From Akkermansiaceae bacterium UBA6138 (lineage in GTDB: Bacteria; Verrucomicrobiota; Verrucomicrobiia; Verrucomicrobiales; DEV007), in the NCBI GenBank assembly GCA_002422425.1, contig DIVG01000015.1, positions 986 through 42,288 of the forward strand: a DNA stretch of 41,303 nt, read 5' to 3'. The notes beneath the pieces were generated by a model. It saw nothing but the letters and a program-made list of their open reading frames with translations, ran no database searches and had not been told where the DNA came from. Position 1 is the stretch's first letter; each line of letters starts with the position of its first letter. Of this stretch, positions 30,840 to 38,995 are shown piece after piece. Both the position numbers and the translations under genes were made by a program.

Positions 30840-32411
30840 TTATCTCAGATTCGAAACCACTATCGCGGAGTTTCCAAAGGCCGTGCGGATGAGTTCGATG
30901 ATCTGCCCGTTGAAGATCCCCAGGAGGAGGATGAGCGCGGCGGCAGCAAGGAGGGGGATGAGCGCGTAAGTCGGCGCCTCGCGCAGGACAGGCGAGGCGG
31001 CCTCGCCGTGATCATCGTGTCCGTGGCTGTCATGACCATGGTCGTGTGAATGACCGTCCGCCGGGTTTTTTCCGAAGTAGGCGATCTCGAAAATGCGGAA
31101 AAAGAGCACGGCATTGACTAGACTTGAAATGAGAAGGGCACCGACATACTCCGGATGTCCGCCTTCGATCCCTCCGCGGATGAGGTAGAACTTGCTGAAG
31201 AACCCAGAGGTCGGCGGCACCCCGATCATGGCGAGAGCGCCGATGACAAACCCAATACTGGTGAGGGGCATCTTTTTGAAAAGACCTCCGAGATCGCCGA
31301 TTTCGCTGATGCCGTGATACTTGAAGAGGATCCCTGCAAAGAGGAACAGGCAGAGGGTCATCAGCGCATCGGCGAGGATGTGGTAGGAGGCACCGGTGAG
31401 ACCCCAGAGGTTCGGGTCGTTGAGCCAGGCGCCGCCGACCATGTAGCCGATCTCGGCGACGATGAGGTAGCAGAGCATCCGTTTTATCTCCCGCTGGGCG
31501 AGGGCCATGATGGAGCCGGCGAGAATCGCGATGACAGCGAGCCAGACGACGAGATCGCTCCAGCCGGGATGGCCGAAGACCCATTCGAGTCCAAAGAGGC
31601 TCAGCATGACCCGTATCATGACGTAGACTGAGACTTTCGTCATGAGGGGGGCGAGAAGGCAGGAGCTGCCCGAGGGGCAGTAGCTGTAGGCATTGGGGAG
31701 CCAGCCGTAGAGCGGGAAAAAAGCCATCTTGATCCAGATCCCGACGAGAATGAGGAGGAAAGCGGTCACGATGCCGGGGGACTGGGCCACGGTAGCGTTG
31801 GTCGTGAGGATGGTATTGATGTCCTCAATATTGAGCGAGCCGGTTTTCAGGTAGAGATAGCCGACCCCGAGGAGGTAGAAGGACGCCCCGACCGTTCCCA
31901 TGAGTAGGTAATGGAAAGCCGCCATTTTGCAGCGGCGCGACGTCCCGATGGCGACGAGGCCGTAGCTGGTGAGGGCTGACACCTCGATGAGGACAAAAAG
32001 ATTGAAGGCGTCCCCGGTGATCGTGATCCCGAAGAGACCGACGCAGAGGAGGAGAAAGAGGATGTAAAAATAGGCGGTTTTGTCGGTGTCCTTTTCACTT
32101 GAGGGGCGGATCGTGAAGATCACGGCGAGTACCGCGACGACAGCGATGGCGATGAGGAGGAGCCCGTTGAGCGCATCGACGCGGAGGACAATACTGATTC
32201 CGAGCGGTTCCTCCCATCCGCCGATGAAGTAGTTGTAGGCACCGCCGGTGAAGGCCCGCATCGCCGCACCGAGGGCCGAGGCCAGCGAGACGACGAGGGA
32301 GGCGAAGGCGATCGGGAAACAGGCGCGACGGTCGTGGAGCCCGACGAGCCCGATGAGGAGAGCGCCGAAGAGCGGCGCGAGAAGAATGAGGGCGGGGAGT
32401 TGCTCAAGCAT
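30840..32411 (-). CDS. mnhD: Mrp/Mnh antiporter subunit D (first copy, D1) with His-rich loop
   Basis: A 523-residue MrpD. I chose the ATG at 32411 (MLEQLPALILLAPLFG), which overlaps the end of subunit C by eight bases and opens a normal first span. The TM5 glutamate (LFVLIEVSALTSYGLV) and TM7 lysine motif (GIWIKMAFFPLYGWLPNA) are intact, and IGVPPTSGFFSKFYLI is canonical. Between the last two spans, residues 453-468 read GHSHDHGHDSHGHDDH: seven histidines in 16 residues. This could bind a divalent metal. The loop is not part of ordinary MrpD. Confidence 0.92.
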   Translation of the reverse strand: MLEQLPALILLAPLFGALLIGLVGLHDRRACFPIAFASLVVSLASALGAAMRAFTGGAYNYFIGGWEEPLGISIVLRVDALNGLLLIAIAVVAVLAVIFTIRPSSEKDTDKTAYFYILFLLLCVGLFGITITGDAFNLFVLIEVSALTSYGLVAIGTSRRCKMAAFHYLLMGTVGASFYLLGVGYLYLKTGSLNIEDINTILTTNATVAQSPGIVTAFLLILVGIWIKMAFFPLYGWLPNAYSYCPSGSSCLLAPLMTKVSVYVMIRVMLSLFGLEWVFGHPGWSDLVVWLAVIAILAGSIMALAQREIKRMLCYLIVAEIGYMVGGAWLNDPNLWGLTGASYHILADALMTLCLFLFAGILFKYHGISEIGDLGGLFKKMPLTSIGFVIGALAMIGVPPTSGFFSKFYLIRGGIEGGHPEYVGALLISSLVNAVLFFRIFEIAYFGKNPADGHSHDHGHDSHGHDDHGEAASPVLREAPTYALIPLLAAAALILLLGIFNGQIIELIRTAFGNSAIVVSNLR

Positions 32412-32865
32412 CGTCGTGGAGCGCTTTGATTTTGCGGAGCAGTTCGTCTTCCTCAAGGGTGTCGAACTCTTTGAAGATCATCTCACAGAGGGCGAGGGCG
32501 ACGCCGAGAGTGGCGACACCGACGACGATCGCGGTGAGCATGAGGACGTGCGGGACGGGGTTGGCGTAGGCGTCGGCAGGGTTGCCTGCGGAACTCGTCG
32601 GAAGCGTCATCGCAGGTTCGTCTTTCGCAGCGGCGTTGTGATCCGCGTGTTCCCCGTGATAATCGAGTACAGGGATAGTGGCCCCGTCTTTCACTCCGAG
32701 AGAGACATAAAAGAGGATGATGGCGCTTTGGAAGATCGCCAGCCCCATCATTTTCTTGATGAGGTTGTTTTTCGCGATGAGCGACCAGAGACCTATCATC
32801 ATCAGGATCACGTAGACCCAGAAGTTGAAGTGAGGTTTTACCGTGTTGAGCAAAAATTCCACCAT
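32404..32865 (-). CDS. mnhC: Mrp/Mnh antiporter subunit C (NuoK-like)
   Basis: A 153-residue NuoK/MrpC-type protein with three hydrophobic spans. The conserved core NLIKKMMGLAIFQSAIILF lies in the second span, and PVPHVLMLTAIVVGVATLG in the third. Between spans two and three an insertion of about 45 residues replaces the short loop of typical MrpC and includes HGEHADHNAAAKDE. The C-terminal tail is acidic (EFDTLEEDELLRKI). Length is therefore greater than the usual 110-120 residues. Confidence 0.88.
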   Translation of the reverse strand: MVEFLLNTVKPHFNFWVYVILMMIGLWSLIAKNNLIKKMMGLAIFQSAIILFYVSLGVKDGATIPVLDYHGEHADHNAAAKDEPAMTLPTSSAGNPADAYANPVPHVLMLTAIVVGVATLGVALALCEMIFKEFDTLEEDELLRKIKALHDDA

Positions 32866-32877
32866 GCAGTGTGTTGG

Positions 32878-33669
32878 TTAGAGTCCTCCCTTGAGAGTGC
32901 CCCGGCTAGAGAGGTTGGCGAATATGGCGAACATGATGGACATGACGGTTAGAGCCACCCCGATCTCGACTCCCAACATGCTGTGGGAGCGGGCCATCTC
33001 GGGACCGTCTGTGAGAAAAAATTTCTCAAGCACTCCGAAGTCGAGGAAGTTTTTCCCGAGCACCTGCGGCAGCACCCCGAAGCCGGCATAGATGATGATT
33101 CCGAGCGAGGCGAGAGTCATATAGGAGCGTTCGCTGAAACGACCGAGCGCATCGTTCAGATTCCCGGCGAGAGCGATGAGGATGAAGCTTGCCCCGAGCA
33201 TCACACCGCCCTGAAATCCGCCGCCCGGGCTGTGGTGGCCGTGGGCGACAACATAGAGAGCGAAGATCTGCACCACGGGGACGGCGAGGCGGCAGGTCGT
33301 GCCGACGATGATGCGGTTGTGATCACCGTCGATGGAACTCTTTGTCGGAGCGGTGATGACGGCCTCATCGTCTCTTCCGAAGCAGCGGAGGATCGCAAAA
33401 ATCGCCATTCCCGCGGCAAAGACAACGACCGTTTCGAACATGGTGTCGTAGCCGCGATAGTCCGCCAGAACCGAGGTGACGAGATTCGGGACTTTCGTGG
33501 CTCCGTAACTCTCGTTGATGTAATAGAGGGAGGTGGAGGGAGCACCCCCTTCGACACCGGAATTCGCAGGTGAGCGAGGGTCCCCGAAAGTCGGGAAATC
33601 GGAGATTCCGTAGAGGAGGACGAGGCCCGTGATGATCACGGCGATGCTGGCATAAAGCTTGGGGTTCAT
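32878..33669 (-). CDS. mnhB: Mrp/Mnh subunit B with MbhE-like N-terminal part
   Basis: A 263-residue protein combining two units. Residues 1-100 resemble MbhE, the segment that ends MrpA in classical systems: a first span with LLYGISDFPTFGDP, then DYRGYDTMFETVVVFAAG (70-87). Residues about 118-260 are MnhB, with the signature VAHGHHSPGGGFQGGVMLG (142-160) and four spans. The ATG overlaps the MbhD stop by TGATG. The fusion explains the lack of a separate MrpA C-terminus in this operon. Confidence 0.88.
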   Translation of the reverse strand: MNPKLYASIAVIITGLVLLYGISDFPTFGDPRSPANSGVEGGAPSTSLYYINESYGATKVPNLVTSVLADYRGYDTMFETVVVFAAGMAIFAILRCFGRDDEAVITAPTKSSIDGDHNRIIVGTTCRLAVPVVQIFALYVVAHGHHSPGGGFQGGVMLGASFILIALAGNLNDALGRFSERSYMTLASLGIIIYAGFGVLPQVLGKNFLDFGVLEKFFLTDGPEMARSHSMLGVEIGVALTVMSIMFAIFANLSSRGTLKGGL

Positions 33670-33914
33670 CAGTCCGACGATCTCCTTCTAGTGTTGAGAA
33701 TGGTGGCGATAAACAGCACGGTGCTGACCCCGGCTCCCACGGTGGCCTCGGTGAAGGCGACATCGACTGCGCCCATTTCCGCCCAGAGCAGGCAGATGAG
33801 AAATCCGTAGATTCCGAAGATCATCGCCGAGCTGAGCAGATCCTTCACGTTGAGAGCGATGATCGCCGCAACGATGAGGAAGACCAGGATGATAATGTCA
33901 AAAGAGAGGATCAA
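33669..33914 (-). CDS. MbhD-like (DUF4040) antiporter subunit
   Basis: An 81-residue protein of three spans equal to the MbhD/DUF4040 segment of MrpA. It carries the conserved AMIFGIYGFLICLLW, then VDVAFTEATVGAGVSTVLF (the acidic EA motif). Translation probably begins at a TTG (33914), as no ATG precedes the first span. It overlaps the B subunit start by one base (TGATG). In classical Mrp this domain is fused inside MrpA. Confidence 0.85.
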   Translation of the reverse strand: MILSFDIIILVFLIVAAIIALNVKDLLSSAMIFGIYGFLICLLWAEMGAVDVAFTEATVGAGVSTVLFIATILNTRRRSSD

Positions 33915-33926
33915 GGGGCTGACGGG

Positions 33927-34304
33927 TTAGGCGTCATCGCAATCATCCTCAAGATGATTGCTGCGACCTTCGGCGATAATAGGCTTCACATTATCCTCCC
34001 AGCCCGCGTCCATGAGGGCGCTTGTGGCGGTGGGGCTGGTCAGGAAGATGAACAGAACAACTGCGAGCAACTTCAGGATCACGAGGAGGGTGGGCCAGTC
34101 GTGGGATAAGCTGTGGAAATCGTGGAGCTGGTAAACGGCGAAACCGAGAATGACAAGCAGGCTAGAAAGCGTGTCGCCCTTCCCCGCCGCATGCATGCGC
34201 GCATAGAAGTCGGGAAAGCGCAGCAGGCCGACCGCCGCGCCGAGGAAAAAAAAGATTCCCGTGAGGATCAGGATGACACTGATAACGATGATGGTCACGG
34301 TCAT
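33927..34304 (-). CDS. mnhG: Mrp/Mnh antiporter subunit G
   Basis: A 125-residue MrpG with three spans. The family motif GLLRFPDFYARMHAAGKGDT follows the first span, and the second half has LKLLAVVLFIFLTSPTATSAL. The C-terminal tail is charged and Asp-rich. Length is typical. It lies between F and the MbhD-like gene, four bases after F. Confidence 0.93.
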   Translation of the reverse strand: MTVTIIVISVILILTGIFFFLGAAVGLLRFPDFYARMHAAGKGDTLSSLLVILGFAVYQLHDFHSLSHDWPTLLVILKLLAVVLFIFLTSPTATSALMDAGWEDNVKPIIAEGRSNHLEDDCDDA

Positions 34305-34307
34305 GGA

Positions 34308-34622
34308 TTATTCTTTCTTGGCCGGGACGATACCGGCGGCCGCTTCGCCGGTGTCCTTGGTCCGGTGGAGGAAGCGCGACGCGGCGATGGAACCGGTGAA
34401 ATTGAGCAGCGCGTAGGCGAGGGCGAAGTCTACGAACATCGCGACACGCTCGAAGACGACGCCGATGATGATCAGCATCACCGCGGTTTTAGTCCCGATG
34501 ATGTTGGTTGCGACAATGCGGTCGAGCGCGGTGGGGCCGACCGCGATCCGGTAAATCGCCGGGAGCATGAGGAGGAGGAGCACCGCTCCCGCGCCGATCG
34601 TGAATTGCTCGAAGGTGATCAT
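34308..34622 (-). CDS. mnhF: Mrp/Mnh antiporter subunit F
   Basis: A 104-residue MrpF with three spans. The family core YRIAVGPTALDRIVATNIIG is intact, including the conserved Pro-Thr and Asp, followed by VDFALAYALLNFTGSIA. It starts within the stop of E (ATGA at 34619-34622), showing coupled translation of E and F. Confidence 0.93.
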   Translation of the reverse strand: MITFEQFTIGAGAVLLLLMLPAIYRIAVGPTALDRIVATNIIGTKTAVMLIIIGVVFERVAMFVDFALAYALLNFTGSIAASRFLHRTKDTGEAAAGIVPAKKE

Positions 34623-35161
34623 GTCTCTGCGGCGGCTCCTTCCCGCCGGTCGCTACCTTCCGCCGCGAAAATGCGGGCGATGCGTCTTTCCATTTCTCCG
34701 TCAAGCCCTGCTGCGGCCTCGTCGTTGATGGCGTGAATGTAGTAGGTGCTCCCGAGGATTTTGAAGGTCACGGTTCCGGGCGTAAGAGTGAAGGAATTAG
34801 CCAGGAGAAATTTTTCAAAATCGCTCTTCAGCCCGCATTCATAGCGCACGATCTGCGGCTGCAGTCTGTCGCGGGGGCCGAAGGCGAGACGGAGCAGAAA
34901 GACGTTCGCGAGAACGATCTGCCAGAGCAGCCACCCGGTATACTGAGTCATTCTCACGAGCTGGAGGAGACGCCGCCGGAGCGGAGAGGTGCGATCCTCG
35001 AAGAGGAGATCGGACGATATCCAGGTGATGAGGGCGCAGGAGATAACACCGAGCGTGAGATGGAACAGGTCGAAAAAGCCGGAGAACACCACCCACACCA
35101 GAAACAGGAGCGCAAAAAAAAGCGCGGTGTAGATGCTGGGTGTCGTTTTGCGCTTTTCCAT
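34619..35161 (-). CDS. mnhE: Mrp/Mnh antiporter subunit E
   Basis: A 180-residue MrpE, first gene of the operon. I chose the ATG at 35161 (MEKRKTTPS); longer starts would add a non-hydrophobic leader. Two N-terminal spans (ALFFALLFLVWVVFSGFFDL and LTLGVISCALITWISSDLL) precede the typical domain with YTGWLLWQIVLANVFLLRL, then FLLANSFTLTPGTVTFKI near residue 125. The 97-base gap to the divergent plus-strand gene must hold the operon promoter. Confidence 0.92.
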   Translation of the reverse strand: MEKRKTTPSIYTALFFALLFLVWVVFSGFFDLFHLTLGVISCALITWISSDLLFEDRTSPLRRRLLQLVRMTQYTGWLLWQIVLANVFLLRLAFGPRDRLQPQIVRYECGLKSDFEKFLLANSFTLTPGTVTFKILGSTYYIHAINDEAAAGLDGEMERRIARIFAAEGSDRREGAAAET

Positions 35162-35258
35162 TGCAGGGCACCTGGGAAGGGGTGCAAACAGAGCAAGGGT
35201 CTTGCCCCTTGTCAATTTTCCTATCCAAAATTCGGACCTTTGTTACCTTTCCTTCAGC

Positions 35259-36245
35259 ATGATGCTTCGTCTCACCATGATCTCGGCCTCACTGGTCCTG
35301 CTTGCGGGACTGGCGGGGCCGTCGCGGTCGGGGGCTCAGGAGAACGGGGGGCAGGTGGATTCACCGATACTCCCAGCCAAGCCCGTCGCCTCGCCCGTCG
35401 TGCCGGGGCAGGATGAGTTTGCTCCCGGTCCCATGACTGCCGCCGAGCTTCCGGCCTCTTCGCCGGCGGTGACAGCGACGATCGAGCCTGGCGAGATGAC
35501 AGCGCCTTCGGGTAACCCCATCGTCACCAAACCTGCTGACAAGGTCGTCCCGACCGGGGCCACGATCTCGGCGATGCAGAGCCAGTCAAGGGTCATCGAG
35601 GATGAGAGGCCCGAGCGGGTTCAGGTTTTTGCTGAAGATCCCGAGAGTGCCTGGTGGGAAATCAATCCTCACTACGCCTTTGATCGGGCCCAGCGCGAGC
35701 AGCGTCCGCTCATGCTCCTTTTCACCGGGGTCTGGAACGCCCAGGCCATGGCCCTCTCACAGGAGGTCTTCGCGACGAAGAGCTTCAACAATTTTGTGAA
35801 GGAAAATCTCGTCATCTGTTACCTCAACTACCCCCGCAACTATACAGACGCCCCTGATGCTCTGCGCAGGATCAAGGATCGCTACAAGGTCAAGGGCTAC
35901 CCTAACGTGCTCATTTTCAACCCGAACGGAGAAGTGGAGCGGGGAATACGCGGTTACCGCACGGGGCGTCCGGTCGATTATTTCAACGAGCTTGTCGGTG
36001 CCTGCCGCCCCGTCATCGAGTCGATCAGGGTGCAGAAGGCGGAACTCGTTGCGCGGGGCTACCGCGACTGGTCGAATTATCTCGGGAAAGAAATTTTTGC
36101 CCGCTTCGTCAAACACGATGGAGTCAAAGTTGTCATTGAAGACGCTTCCGGGCAAAAATGGACGATTCCGCTTAACGATCTGGCCCCCGAAGATCAAAAG
36201 ATGGTGGAGTCTTTTCCCAAGGTGGATAAGCTTGATTCCGAATAA
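35259..36245 (+). CDS. Secreted thioredoxin-fold protein with SHD1-like C-terminus
   Basis: A 328-residue exported protein. I chose the ATG at 35259, followed by a signal peptide (MISASLVLLAGLAGPSRSGA). Residues 25-125 are Pro/Ala/Thr-rich and probably disordered. Residues about 140-255 have the thioredoxin-like layout: FDRAQREQRPLMLLFTGVW, then NAQAMALSQEVF where Cys-x-x-Cys is expected, and a cis-Pro site in VKGYPNVLIFNPNG. It has no redox cysteine pair, so it cannot be a disulfide enzyme. Residues about 288-318 (VVIEDASGQKWTIPLNDL) resemble SHD1, common in PVC-group secreted proteins. The htrA gene follows in 45 bases. Confidence 0.78.
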   Translation: MMLRLTMISASLVLLAGLAGPSRSGAQENGGQVDSPILPAKPVASPVVPGQDEFAPGPMTAAELPASSPAVTATIEPGEMTAPSGNPIVTKPADKVVPTGATISAMQSQSRVIEDERPERVQVFAEDPESAWWEINPHYAFDRAQREQRPLMLLFTGVWNAQAMALSQEVFATKSFNNFVKENLVICYLNYPRNYTDAPDALRRIKDRYKVKGYPNVLIFNPNGEVERGIRGYRTGRPVDYFNELVGACRPVIESIRVQKAELVARGYRDWSNYLGKEIFARFVKHDGVKVVIEDASGQKWTIPLNDLAPEDQKMVESFPKVDKLDSE

Positions 36246-36290
36246 CTTTCTCGCTTCAGCCTCTTTCACCCCCCCTCTTCAAAAGGAATC

Positions 36291-37844
36291 ATGGCTCGTT
36301 TTTTAGTTCAACTTGTCGGCGTCGTTCTCATCGGCGGCTTTTCTTCCTATTTCTACCTCGGTCTCATCGACGGCCATGGTCGTTACGACATTCTCGATCT
36401 GCTGAAGCGAAGGCCTATCACCGCTGCGATCGGCACCGGGGCGCCGCTTTTGGCGCAAAACGAGGAGAGTTCCCTTCTCCGTGCCGTCCCGCTCGATCTG
36501 AATAATATCGGGATCCTTGAGGAGGTGAACCGGTCCCTCGCCGATCTCACCGATGCGGTCGTGCCCTCTGTCGTCAGTATCGATACCACCACGAGCGTCA
36601 AGGTGACACGCGTCGTCCCGGCTGATCCCTTCGGATTTTTCGGCTACCGGCAGAGCGAGAATTATCAGTCACCCGGGCTCGGATCGGGCTTTATTGTGAC
36701 AAGTGAGGGGCATATCATGACGAATCATCACGTCGTTGCGGGAGTGGATAAAATCCGTGTGACCCTGCATGACGGAGGCCAGTATGAAGCCGAGTGGATC
36801 GGGAGCGATCCGAATGTCGATGTGGCGGTGCTCCAGCTCAAGGCACCCGAGGGCGGGCAGCTCCCCGCTCTCCAGCCTCTTTCTTTCGGTGATTCCGAAG
36901 CGGTCCGGGTCGGGGAGATGGTTCTTGCCGTCGGCAACCCCTTTGGTCTCAGCGAGACGGTCACGCGCGGTATTATCAGTGCAAAACAACGCGAGCTGAG
37001 CGACGGGGCGAACGAATATTTTCAGGTCGATGCGGTAATCAACCCGGGCAATTCCGGTGGTCCGCTCGTGAACGTGCGGGGCGAGGTCATCGGGGTCAAT
37101 GTCGCGATCTTCACCGGCCAGCAGGACGTGCGGTTCTGGCAGGGGATCGGTCTCGCTATACCGGCCAATGAAGCGAAAGAGGTCTTCGAGGCCATCGTCC
37201 TCGGTCGCCCCCTCATACGCGGTTATATCGGGCTGGAGGTGGAGAACATCACGCGGAATTATGCCATCGCGCTTGGTTTAAACAGCACCCAGGGAGCGCT
37301 CATCACCGATGTCGTGAAAGGCTCGCCGGCGGAGGATGCCGGGCTGAAGCCCGGTGACGTGATCGTAAAATTCGACGGTAAAGCGGCCAGAACTGCCGAG
37401 GATACCCTTACCCGCATCCGCGCCAAGAAGGCGGGAGAGGAGGCTCAGCTTACCGTGATCCGAAAGGGGCAGTCGATGGAGGCGGCGGTGCAGGCTATCG
37501 CCAAGTCGGACACAAACACGCTCAAGCTCCGTTCTGACATCGCGGCGACGGGGCAGTCTATCGCCGAGGCGCTCGGGATCACGGTGGGAAACCTCACCCC
37601 GGCCCAGCGAACTGCTGTCGGTCTCCCGGAAACCACCGCCGCCGTCGTCATCACTGAGGTGAAGTCCGACTCGCAGGCGGCAAAGCGATTTCGCCCCGGC
37701 GATCTCATTCACCGCATCAACCAGGATCCCGTCACCGATGTAGCGACTTTTTATGACCTCCTCGGATCGCTTCCGCAGGATAAAACGACGGTGATGGTGC
37801 TTAGCCGGGACGGCCAGCTCATCCGCGCTTTTCTCAATCCCTGA
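36291..37844 (+). CDS. HtrA/Deg-family periplasmic serine protease
   Basis: A 517-residue Deg protease. An N-terminal hydrophobic segment (VQLVGVVLIGGFSSYFYLGL) serves as anchor or signal. The trypsin-like domain has the catalytic triad: His147 in TNHHVVAG, Asp177 in DPNVDVAVLQL and Ser255 in NPGNSGGPLV. Two PDZ domains follow, at about 310-400 (ALITDVVKGSPAEDAGLKPG) and about 420-510 (VITEVKSDSQAAKRFRPGDL). AAAGGAATC before the ATG gives a good ribosome-binding site. It degrades or chaperones misfolded envelope proteins. Pairing with the thioredoxin-fold gene suggests linked function. Confidence 0.93.
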   Translation: MARFLVQLVGVVLIGGFSSYFYLGLIDGHGRYDILDLLKRRPITAAIGTGAPLLAQNEESSLLRAVPLDLNNIGILEEVNRSLADLTDAVVPSVVSIDTTTSVKVTRVVPADPFGFFGYRQSENYQSPGLGSGFIVTSEGHIMTNHHVVAGVDKIRVTLHDGGQYEAEWIGSDPNVDVAVLQLKAPEGGQLPALQPLSFGDSEAVRVGEMVLAVGNPFGLSETVTRGIISAKQRELSDGANEYFQVDAVINPGNSGGPLVNVRGEVIGVNVAIFTGQQDVRFWQGIGLAIPANEAKEVFEAIVLGRPLIRGYIGLEVENITRNYAIALGLNSTQGALITDVVKGSPAEDAGLKPGDVIVKFDGKAARTAEDTLTRIRAKKAGEEAQLTVIRKGQSMEAAVQAIAKSDTNTLKLRSDIAATGQSIAEALGITVGNLTPAQRTAVGLPETTAAVVITEVKSDSQAAKRFRPGDLIHRINQDPVTDVATFYDLLGSLPQDKTTVMVLSRDGQLIRAFLNP

Positions 37845-37913
37845 TTCCGGAGGGCGGGCCTCTTCGGGGGCCGTCTCCCCGCAGGATCAGAAGCGATATC
37901 CGCGCCTTTCGCC

Positions 37914-38870
37914 ATGCAGCGATTGACTATCGAAGAACTGCGCGAGCGTTCCGGCGAAGTGGCGGCGGCGGCCCTGCGCACGCCGGGTCTTTCGGCCTTC
38001 TGCTCGGGACCAATCTGGCAGCTCGCGGCGCATGATTTTCTTCACGATGCGGCTGGGCGTTGCGGCCACTTGATCGTCGAAGAAGCGGGAAACTGGCTGA
38101 TCTTCGCACGGCGGGCGGGTGATGGAGTCTGTTTTCCCTTCGAGTCATCCTGGATGTTCAGTTCTCCCGCGTTGGGTGATCCCGAACGCCTCGCCGCCAT
38201 GATCCTCGATTTGCCAAAGCACTTCCCGGGCCCGATCGCTCTTTGCCTCGGAGGGATTCGCCGCGACGGTCCTCTCCACGAGGCGATCCGCCGCATCAAA
38301 CCGCTTCTGGCCCGCTACCGCGAATTCGCCGTAACCGAGTCCATGGTTATTGATCTCGAAGAGGGAGTCGGGGGATGGCTCGGACGGCGCAGTCCGAAAT
38401 TCCGCCGCAATCTGCGCTCGGCGGATAAAGAGGACGGCATCGAGATCGTCGAGGCAGGTGCCGGGTCGACGGATGATCTTTTTACCCGGATCCTGGCGAT
38501 CCAGCAGCAAACCTACAAATGGCGCGAGCACTCTGATATTTTCCAGTCGCCCGGGCATGCGGCGTTTTACCGATCCCTCCTCAAGGGGCTTCTTGGGGAG
38601 GGGCGGTTGCGTCTCCTTTTCGCCCGGCGGGGAGGGGAAGACCTCGCCTACATTCTCGGCGGAGCGGCGGGCGATACCTATCGGGGGCTTCAGATGAGCT
38701 ACCGTGAGGAGGTGCGTTCGCTCGGACTGGGTAACCGGCTTCAGCTGGAGAATCTCCGTCGTTGCGCGGCCGGGGGCATCGTCCGTTACGATCTTGGGAT
38801 GCACTCGCTTTACAAGGACCGCTGGGCCGATCGGCGCGAGGAAAATACGGGAATATTTCTTGTCCTTTGA
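37914..38870 (+). CDS. GNAT/FemAB-like acyltransferase
   Basis: A 318-residue protein with the two-lobe layout of FemAB/BioF2-like acetyltransferases. The N-terminal lobe has GNWLIFARRAGDG and LDLPKHFPGPIALCLGG. The C-terminal lobe has WLGRRSPKFRRNLRSADKED, then LRLLFARRGGEDLAYILGGA and GLQMSYREEVRSLGLGNRLQ, where the last stretch resembles the acyl-CoA binding turn. No signal peptide or membrane span is present, so it is cytoplasmic. The acceptor is unknown; polysaccharide or peptidoglycan-type acceptors are common for the family. It is 69 bases downstream of htrA. Confidence 0.75.
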   Translation: MQRLTIEELRERSGEVAAAALRTPGLSAFCSGPIWQLAAHDFLHDAAGRCGHLIVEEAGNWLIFARRAGDGVCFPFESSWMFSSPALGDPERLAAMILDLPKHFPGPIALCLGGIRRDGPLHEAIRRIKPLLARYREFAVTESMVIDLEEGVGGWLGRRSPKFRRNLRSADKEDGIEIVEAGAGSTDDLFTRILAIQQQTYKWREHSDIFQSPGHAAFYRSLLKGLLGEGRLRLLFARRGGEDLAYILGGAAGDTYRGLQMSYREEVRSLGLGNRLQLENLRRCAAGGIVRYDLGMHSLYKDRWADRREENTGIFLVL

Positions 38871-38910
38871 GGCCGTAACTCTACTCTCGGGAGTAACGCG
38901 ATGGTAGCGC

Positions 38911-38927
38911 AGGAAAGAGGTTTTCCT
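38911..38927. terminator. Weak hairpin between acyltransferase and macroglobulin genes
   Basis: AGGAAA-gaggt-TTTCCT, perfect 6-base arms, lies in the 125-base gap between the two genes. No T run follows, so it is either a weak terminator or a regulatory site. Confidence 0.25.
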
Positions 38928-38995
38928 CCCGCCGCCGACGCCTTGAAAGACTTTGCATGACCCTTGCGTATCAAACGTCGTTCACTCTTCGGATC

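Noticed and set aside
27061..35161. Operon as respiratory complex I or membrane-bound hydrogenase
   Set aside because: It has NuoL/M/N- and NuoK-like genes, but no quinone-site, iron-sulfur or hydrogenase subunits are present, while Mrp-specific E, F, G and B are.
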